DNA from: CAYVUV01 sp964455095
GTDB taxonomy: Bacteria > Desulfobacterota > Binatia > HRBIN30 > CADEER01
Reading direction: 5' to 3'
Assembly (NCBI GenBank): GCA_964455095.1
Contig: CAYVUV010000034.1
Span: 1 to 20,206, forward strand
Length of the DNA: 20,206 nucleotides
The notes below the pieces were generated by a model, which was given only the letters and a program-made list of their open reading frames with translations, was not told the origin of the DNA and searched no databases. Both the position numbers and the translations under genes were made by a program. This document shows positions 14,595-20,206 of the stretch, piece by piece; within the stretch, counting starts at the first letter, position 1; each line of letters begins with the position of its first letter.

Positions 14595-17500
14595 CGGGCC
14601 TCACGAAGCCGAGCAGCGAGAACTCCGACAGGCGCCGGAACGCGCGCCGGAACTTGAATTCGCCGCCGAACGCCCCCGCCTCCTGGTCGGTCTCGCTCTC
14701 CCAGCGCCCGAGCAGCGACAGCTGCGACGTCAGCCGGTATTCGAGCTCGACGACGCGCCGCCCCTCGGTGCCGAAGCTGCTCGCCACCGAGGCGGTCAGA
14801 CGCTCGGTGAAGTCCTTGCCAATGCTGATCTGCGGCTCGAGCGCCCCGGTGGTGCGCGAGAATGCCGGCTCGATCTCGAAACGGTCGACGCGGAGCAGGC
14901 GCGCCGCGCCGCGCTGGACCTTCTCGTCGTATCCACCCGGCGCCAGCCCCAGGATGCCGCCCAGCGACACCGTGCCACCACCCTCCTCCTGTGATTGCGC
15001 GGCGGTCTTGCCGAAGGCGATCAGGCTGGCGACGTCGTTGCGCGTCAGCGCCGGGTCATCGGCATCCATCGTCACGCGGTAGTCGTCGGTCGTGCCAGAG
15101 ACCTGCACGGTCACGGTGTAGGTGCCATCGCGCGTATCGATTTCGCTCTCGGCCACGAAGTCGATCCCGGCGACCAGCCCCAACTCGGGGCGGAAGTCGA
15201 CGACGCCGGTGAGCAGATCAAAGGTGCGGCCGCGAAAGAACACCTTGCCGTCGATGACGTCGAGTACGCCGCCGAGACGCACGCGATCGGTCGTGCCACC
15301 GACGTGCAGGTTGGCGCGCGCTTCGAGGCGGGCGAAGTTGTTGTCGATGAACAAGCCGTCAGGCGCCACGACGTGCACGTCGAGCCGCACCTGGCGTTTG
15401 GACTGCGACGTCTTCGGCGCCGGACGCAGCTGCTTCTTGAAGCTGGGCAGGAAGTCGCCGAGCTCGATGCGGCGGTCGTAGAGCAGGCGCAGAATGCGCA
15501 CCTCGCCACTGACCAGGAGATCGTCCCACCGGCCCTCGACCACGCCGCGGCCGGAGATCTCGTGCTCGAGCGACGGCAGCAGGCCGGTGCTCATCTGCTC
15601 GACCTGCCAGGTCACGGCGGGCCCGCCGGTCAGATCGAGCGTGCCGCCGAGCGCCATGGTGCCGCCGCCAACGCGGCCGGTAAACCGATTGATCCGAATC
15701 TCGCTTCCGACCAGCACCACCTCGCCGCTGCCTTCGGTGAGGCCGAAGGGCAGGCCGGCGTCGAGCGCCGCATCGTCGATCGACACGTGGCCCGACAGCT
15801 GCGGCGCGCCGCCGGGGGCGCGCTCGAGCGCGACCTGGAGGTCGAAACGGCCGCGCGCCGACTGCACCGGCTCGCCGAATACCTCGAGCAGCTGCAAACT
15901 GCCCTGCCCCCGTGCCTGCACGCGCGCCACGCCGGCGGTCGTCAGCGTCCCCTCGGCACGCAGCTCGGTGCCGTTGCCGCGCAAGGCCAGCGACTCGATG
16001 GTGAATGTGCCGCCGACGCCGCGGATCCGAATCGGCTCCGCTGCCTCGATGTGGAAGACGCCGCTGTGCGCGTCCAGGACCGGCACCAACAATACCCCAT
16101 CGAGCTGCAGCGGCGCCGCCAGGCGACCCGATACCTGCAGCGACCCCGATGACCGCACCGACAGCGACGGGTCGGGAGACAGGAGGGTGGCGAAGTCGGC
16201 ATCGGTCCACTCCGCATCGAGCGAGAAGCGCGCCGCCGCTGCGTCGACGCTGCCGCGCACGGCGAGCTTCTCGTCGAGCGCGCTGCCGGCCAGGCTCCAC
16301 TTCCCCTTCACCCCCGTTGCCGTGATCAGCGCGTCGCCAAACGCCCGATCCTGCCAGCGCAGGGCGCGGGCCGAGAGGCGTATTTGCCCTTGCAGGGCCG
16401 CGGGAGCACCGCGGACCTCTGCCTCGATCTGCACCGCGCCACTGAGCTCGTTCTCCTCGGCGCCCGCCCAACCCGCCAGCGACCACTCCGTGCCCGACAG
16501 CGTCGCCGCGGTGATCTCGTCGAAGCCGCGCCCGCTCGCCTTGAGATCGAGTCGTTCGTCGCCGGCGTGCAACAACACCCCATCTGCCGACCAGGCCGGC
16601 CAGGTCCCCGCCGCGCTGAGCGTCAGTCGCTCGAACGGCTCGCCGGCGATCGCAAAGCGATCCGCGCGCACCTCGCCGGCCAGTTGCACAGTCTTCCAGG
16701 GCCCCGCGCCGCGCAGCGAGCCGGACATCGTCCCGCCGGCCAGCGGCAGCGCGACGTCGGCCGCACCGCGGACCAACTGCACGACCCCATCGAGTCCGAC
16801 GTCGCGCGCCGTCAGCGTCCACGTGTTGGCCACGGCGGCATCGAAGCCGACCGTACCCACGGCGCGCAGCTCGCCGCCGTCGAGGCCGATCGCGATGCCC
16901 GCGGTTTCGAAACGCTGCAGGTCGACCGCAAAGGGGCCCTCGACGCGCTCGATGCGGGTGCCCCAGACGGTTACTTGCCGGCCGTCGATGCGGCCGACGG
17001 CGCGCGGCGCCGCGACGGTGCCCGACAGGGTCGCTGCCGCAATCAGCGTCCCGCGCAGCTCGGGCAACGGCCGCACACCGGCTATCTCCTCGAGCGCGGG
17101 CCAATTGCCGAGGTCCAGGTACACATTGCCGCGCAGGGCGCCCTGCGCGTCCGCGGCCACATCGGCGCGCGCCGTGTTCGCACTGCCGTCCGAGAGCGCG
17201 ATGTCCGCGCTGCTCCCCGCGCCGTCGTGCTTGGCGCGCCCGGTCCAGCTCACCGACCTGGCGCTGCCCGGCACCGCAACGTCGCCGCTCCCCTGCCCTG
17301 CGACGGCCAGGGGACTGGCCGTGCCCGCCACCTGCAGCGTTCCCTTCCCCTGCAGCGGCGGCAGGGCGTGCGGCTCCACCGCGGCGGCGACCTGGGCGAT
17401 ATCGACCCCATCCCAGCGCAGCGCCGCCGTGAACGGCAGCTCGCCGCTGATGTCGATCTGCCCCTCGCCGGCAAGCGCGCCGCCAAAGCCTTGCACTTGC

Positions 17501-18414
17501 AGGCTGCGCACGGCCAACCGCGACTGATCGCGCGCCACTTCGCTTGTTGCGTTGCCAATTGCGCGCCCGGCCCAGGCCAGCCCCTCGATCGAGACCGTGC
17601 CCGCCACCGACGGATCGTCGAGCGCGCCGCTCAGCGTCGTCTCGGCGCGCAGCTGGCCGGTCAGCTCGGCGACGTACTCGTCGAGCGGGGCAATGCGGTC
17701 CAGTGCCGCATCAATGTGGAGTGTATGCCGCAGCGGAACGCCCGGCAGCGCCGCGCCGGTGATCGCGACCTGCTCGCCGTCGATGCGCAGCGTGTCGATG
17801 CGCAATCCAGCAACGGTCTCCCCGCCGGTGGCGCTGACGGCGCGCAGAGCGACATCGCCGCGGCGGCGCCGCACCCGCACGTCGCCGGCAACGATGTCGC
17901 CCGCGAGGTGCCCGAGCAGATCGGCGCTGAGCGTTCCGCGCCCGGTCGCGACGTCGATATCGAGCGGGTCGGGGCCGAGCGGAATGCGCATGCTCGCGCC
18001 CTCGATCTGCCAGCGCACATCGAAGGGCGGCAGCCTGGCAGATTCACCCTGCGTGTGGTGCGGTTCGCTCTCCGGCAGCGCGCCGAGATCGACACGCACG
18101 CCGCGCGCCTCGACCGCTGCCACGCCGCGCAGGCCGCGCCAGCTGGCGAGGATGTCGGGATGCAACACCAGCTCGGCGACGTTTAGTCCCGTACCGTCGG
18201 CCCCGACCTCGAGCCGCTCGGCCCGCAGCACGGGCGGAAACACGGTGACGGACAGCGCGCCGACCTGCACGGGTCCCCCGAATGCGACCCCGAGCTCGTC
18301 GACCAGACGCTGCCGGCCGTACTCGACGGCGCGCGCGCCGAGCAATAGCCACCCCAGCACCAGCGCCAGCACCAACCCCAGCGCCGCCAGCGCCATCCCC
18401 TTGACCCACTTCAT
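14584..18414 (-). CDS. tamB: Translocation and assembly module protein TamB
   Basis: Protein of 1276 residues, close to the 1259 of E. coli TamB. A single N-terminal signal anchor (about residues 5-28, MALAALGLVLALVLGWLLLG) would hold it in the inner membrane. The remainder is a long series of short alternating strands, which matches the periplasm-spanning hydrophobic groove of AsmA/TamB/YhdP-type lipid-transfer proteins. The C-terminal TamB (DUF490) domain is recognisable from GKVFFRGRTFDLLTG through VASLIAFGKTAAQ to the end. In known systems TamB works with TamA in outer-membrane protein assembly and in phospholipid transport to the outer membrane. The ATG at 18414 directly precedes the anchor. 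It is the first gene of the operon; in E. coli the order is tamA then tamB. No clear Shine-Dalgarno sequence precedes it. Confidence 0.9.
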   Translation of the reverse strand: MKWVKGMALAALGLVLALVLGWLLLGARAVEYGRQRLVDELGVAFGGPVQVGALSVTVFPPVLRAERLEVGADGTGLNVAELVLHPDILASWRGLRGVAAVEARGVRVDLGALPESEPHHTQGESARLPPFDVRWQIEGASMRIPLGPDPLDIDVATGRGTLSADLLGHLAGDIVAGDVRVRRRRGDVALRAVSATGGETVAGLRIDTLRIDGEQVAITGAALPGVPLRHTLHIDAALDRIAPLDEYVAELTGQLRAETTLSGALDDPSVAGTVSIEGLAWAGRAIGNATSEVARDQSRLAVRSLQVQGFGGALAGEGQIDISGELPFTAALRWDGVDIAQVAAAVEPHALPPLQGKGTLQVAGTASPLAVAGQGSGDVAVPGSARSVSWTGRAKHDGAGSSADIALSDGSANTARADVAADAQGALRGNVYLDLGNWPALEEIAGVRPLPELRGTLIAAATLSGTVAAPRAVGRIDGRQVTVWGTRIERVEGPFAVDLQRFETAGIAIGLDGGELRAVGTVGFDAAVANTWTLTARDVGLDGVVQLVRGAADVALPLAGGTMSGSLRGAGPWKTVQLAGEVRADRFAIAGEPFERLTLSAAGTWPAWSADGVLLHAGDERLDLKASGRGFDEITAATLSGTEWSLAGWAGAEENELSGAVQIEAEVRGAPAALQGQIRLSARALRWQDRAFGDALITATGVKGKWSLAGSALDEKLAVRGSVDAAAARFSLDAEWTDADFATLLSPDPSLSVRSSGSLQVSGRLAAPLQLDGVLLVPVLDAHSGVFHIEAAEPIRIRGVGGTFTIESLALRGNGTELRAEGTLTTAGVARVQARGQGSLQLLEVFGEPVQSARGRFDLQVALERAPGGAPQLSGHVSIDDAALDAGLPFGLTEGSGEVVLVGSEIRINRFTGRVGGGTMALGGTLDLTGGPAVTWQVEQMSTGLLPSLEHEISGRGVVEGRWDDLLVSGEVRILRLLYDRRIELGDFLPSFKKQLRPAPKTSQSKRQVRLDVHVVAPDGLFIDNNFARLEARANLHVGGTTDRVRLGGVLDVIDGKVFFRGRTFDLLTGVVDFRPELGLVAGIDFVAESEIDTRDGTYTVTVQVSGTTDDYRVTMDADDPALTRNDVASLIAFGKTAAQSQEEGGGTVSLGGILGLAPGGYDEKVQRGAARLLRVDRFEIEPAFSRTTGALEPQISIGKDFTERLTASVASSFGTEGRRVVELEYRLTSQLSLLGRWESETDQEAGAFGGEFKFRRAFRRLSEFSLLGFVRPDAE

Positions 18415-18590
18415 CGCCCGACCGGTTGGCCACGATACAAGCGCGCGGCGGCGCGAGCCAGCCGGGCAGCAATCGCGGCTTCCTCGGGCTGGCCGCAGCC
18501 TCTTTACAAGAAAGGCCGAGGCAGCGGCACAGGCTCAGGCTGAAGACAACCGCCTTGACCCGACTGCGCGGACCTTCTAAGCGGAGCAGC

Positions 18591-18595
18591 GAGGA
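18591..18595 (+). promoter_or_regulatory. Ribosome binding site of flippase-like gene
   Basis: GAGGA lies five bases before a GTG at 18601 and supports that non-ATG start. There is no other in-frame start close by before the first membrane helix. Confidence 0.6.
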
Positions 18596-18600
18596 CGCCC

Positions 18601-19719
18601 GTGAATCCCGACCTTGGAGCCGCCCGGGAGGCTGACCAGCCCGCGGCCTATGTTCCCGTGCCTCCCGGCCCGGGGCGCCACTCGCGCTGGATCCGCCTGG
18701 CCGTGTTCCTCGGGCTATTGGCCTTCGCGGCGATGTTCGCCTTCGCCGACCTGCACGAGCTGTGGCTGACGCTGGCCCAGGCCGACCTCCGCCTGCTGTC
18801 GCTGCCGATCCTGTGTGTGCTCCTCAGCTACCTGACCATGGCACGGTCGTATCAGGGCATCGCCGCCGCCGCTGGGCACCCGACGCCGTTCTGGGAGATG
18901 CTCAAGATCACCTTCGTCGCCAATACCTCGAACTACCTCATCTCGACCGGCGGTTTGAGCGGCTTCGCCGTGCGCATGTACTTTTTCACTCGCCTCGGCA
19001 TCCCGTCCGATGTGGCGCTGATCATCTCGCTGGCGCAGACCTTCATGACCAACGCCACGCTGCTGGTGTTCGTCACCGCCGGCTTCATCCTCCTGCTCGG
19101 CGGGCACACCCTGCACGGGGCGGCGCTGGTCGTCACCACGACCTTGCTGGTCCTCTTCTTCGCTGCCGGGTTGATGGCCAGCGCGCTGCTGCTGCACCCA
19201 CGCCTGCGCCGGCGCGCCCTGTTCGGAGGCGCGCAGGCGGCGCACTGGCTCCTGCACCGCTTCACGCCCCACCGCGCCCCGCCGCGCACCCACATCTGGC
19301 GCTACCAGTTCAACCTCAACCGCGGCATCACCTTTCTGCTGGCGCGCAAGCGGCAGATGGTGGCCCCGCTGGTCTACATCACGATCGATTGGGTGTTTAC
19401 CCTGCTGGTGCTGTACACGGCGTTCCTGACCGTGCGCTACCCGATCCCGCCCGCCTTCGTCATCGTGGGCTTCGCCGTCGGCATGGTGGCGTCGTTCGCC
19501 TCGCTCATCCCCAGCGGGCTGGGCATCATGGAGGGGTCGATGGCCGCCATCTTCGCCAGCATCGGCGTGCCCTTCGAGCCTGCCGTCGTGGCGACGCTGA
19601 TCTTCCGCGTCGCCTACTACCTGTTGCCGGTGCTGATCAGCCTGTTCTTCATGCACGGCATGCTGGTGCTCGGCACCAGCGTGCGCCGCGAGATGAACGA
19701 CACCCCAGCCGACAAGTGA
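18601..19719 (+). CDS. LPG synthase TM / flippase-domain integral membrane protein
   Basis: Inner-membrane protein of 372 residues with a proline-rich cytoplasmic start (residues 1-28) and about eight hydrophobic helices, the first near residues 31-49. It matches the membrane region of lysylphosphatidylglycerol synthetases (UPF0104, YbhN-like): NYLISTGGLSGFAVR at about 111-125 and PSGLGIMEG at 304-312 are the usual landmarks. In MprF this region flips lipids. The soluble aminoacyl-transferase domain of MprF is absent, so this is a stand-alone flippase-type protein; relatives are often linked to lipid or glycan transport. The gene starts with GTG and is divergent from tamB, 186 bp apart, so both are envelope-related neighbours. 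Its stop lies ten bases from the stop of the convergent TPR gene. The substrate is unknown. Confidence 0.85.
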   Translation: MNPDLGAAREADQPAAYVPVPPGPGRHSRWIRLAVFLGLLAFAAMFAFADLHELWLTLAQADLRLLSLPILCVLLSYLTMARSYQGIAAAAGHPTPFWEMLKITFVANTSNYLISTGGLSGFAVRMYFFTRLGIPSDVALIISLAQTFMTNATLLVFVTAGFILLLGGHTLHGAALVVTTTLLVLFFAAGLMASALLLHPRLRRRALFGGAQAAHWLLHRFTPHRAPPRTHIWRYQFNLNRGITFLLARKRQMVAPLVYITIDWVFTLLVLYTAFLTVRYPIPPAFVIVGFAVGMVASFASLIPSGLGIMEGSMAAIFASIGVPFEPAVVATLIFRVAYYLLPVLISLFFMHGMLVLGTSVRREMNDTPADK

Positions 19720-19729
19720 CCGCGCGCGG

Positions 19730-20206
19730 TCAGTTCGCCGCCGCCACCGTCGTCGACTGTGCCTGCGCTTGCAGGCGGTCGGCGCGCGCCCGGTAGGTGG
19801 AAGCCTGTTGCGGGTCGGCGGTGGCGAGCAGGCGACTCAGGCGATCAAGCGCGGCGATCTGTCCCTCGGTGTGGCCGCTCTGTTCGTAGGCACTCAGCGC
19901 CAGGCCAAACGCGGCGCGCGCCGCGTCGGTGTGATTGAGAGCCGTCTCGACTTCGCCCAGGCCCATGGCGGCACCGGCACGCCCGTTCGGATCGACCAGC
20001 CGCTCGTAGATGCTCAGCACCTCCGTGTACTGCGCGCGCGCTGCGTCGCGGTTGCCGACCTCGTCATTGAGCGTCGCCAGGCGCAGCAGCACCCGCGCCT
20101 CCGCGCCGCGCGCGCCTTGCTCCTGGGCGAGCGCGAGCGCCTTGGCGTAGTACTGGCGCGCCAGATCGACGCGGCGCCGGCTGCGCTCGAAGTTGCCGCG
20201 CACCCG
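19730..20206 (-). CDS. Tetratricopeptide-repeat protein (5' partial)
   Basis: C-terminal 158 residues of a longer protein; the frame is open to the window edge, so the start lies outside. The visible part contains three or so TPR-like helical hairpins of about 34-40 residues: ARQYYAKALALAQEQG, AEARVLLRLATLNDEVGNRD with AQYTEVLSIYERL, and AAMGLGEVETALNHTD with AFGLALSAYEQSG. The tail after AALDRLSRLL is Ala/Gln-rich with no clear repeat. TPR domains mediate protein-protein contacts; nothing here shows which partner. The repeat spacing is like the longer NB-ARC/CHAT-associated or kinesin-light-chain TPRs, but the N-terminal effector, if any, is not in view. It converges on the flippase-like gene. 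Confidence 0.8.
   Translation of the reverse strand, partial: RVRGNFERSRRRVDLARQYYAKALALAQEQGARGAEARVLLRLATLNDEVGNRDAARAQYTEVLSIYERLVDPNGRAGAAMGLGEVETALNHTDAARAAFGLALSAYEQSGHTEGQIAALDRLSRLLATADPQQASTYRARADRLQAQAQSTTVAAAN

Noticed and set aside
14995..18580. Several long plus-strand open frames (385 to 677 codons) opposite tamB
   Set aside because: They are low-complexity shadows produced by the high third-position G+C of tamB and carry no recognisable domain.
18555..18581. TTGACC followed by TTCTAA before the flippase-like gene as a promoter
   Set aside because: The spacer is only 14-15 bp and the -10 match is weak.

Overview
The window is high in G+C (roughly two thirds by eye) and carries genes of a diderm bacterium: an Omp85-family outer-membrane assembly protein, a TamB-type translocation protein, several secreted proteins with signal peptides, and a GAF-GAF-GGDEF signalling enzyme. 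The gene content, the G+C and the palindromic intergenic elements would suit an uncultured deltaproteobacterial-like lineage (Binatota/Desulfobacterota or Myxococcota relatives). That placement is inference; the window holds no phylogenetic marker that settles it.

Layout. 1-1335: the 3' part of a diguanylate cyclase. 1558-2841: a PLP-dependent aspartate-type aminotransferase. 3049-3954: a short-chain dehydrogenase resembling the HSD17B4/MFE-2 reductase domain. 3972-4541 (minus): a gamma-glutamylcyclotransferase-like protein. 4818-6411: three tightly coupled plus-strand genes, namely a small secreted helix-hairpin-helix protein, a secreted FxLYD-like protein, and lipoyl synthase (lipA). 6543-7946 (minus): dihydrolipoyl dehydrogenase, facing lipA; the two share the lipoyl cofactor. 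8120-10432: a large secreted protein made of nine ~75-residue modules with eight cysteines each, then a Ca-loop-like segment and a C-terminal membrane anchor. I do not recognise the module, and this is the most unusual item here. 18414-10812 (minus): an overlapping tamB - tamA-like - sugar-phosphate-isomerase-like operon. 18601-19719: an LPG-synthase-TM/flippase-type membrane protein. 19730-20206 (minus): a TPR protein cut by the window edge.

Almost every intergenic gap over 100 bp between 1336 and 10811 holds a palindromic element, and the five elements differ in sequence (1340-1412, 2850-2967, 4586-4768, 6428-6540, 10435-10670). The last is flanked by a 7-bp direct repeat and looks like a small MITE inserted exactly behind the stop codon of the cysteine-rich gene. 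The third is a nested array of six small hairpins arranged as one large palindrome.

No tRNA, rRNA, CRISPR array, transposase gene or phage gene was seen. Most of the window is housekeeping or envelope biology. The items worth follow-up are the cysteine-rich repeat protein, the seven-POTRA TamA-like protein in a tamB-first operon, the isomerase-like protein lacking its last expected metal ligand, and the palindromic elements.
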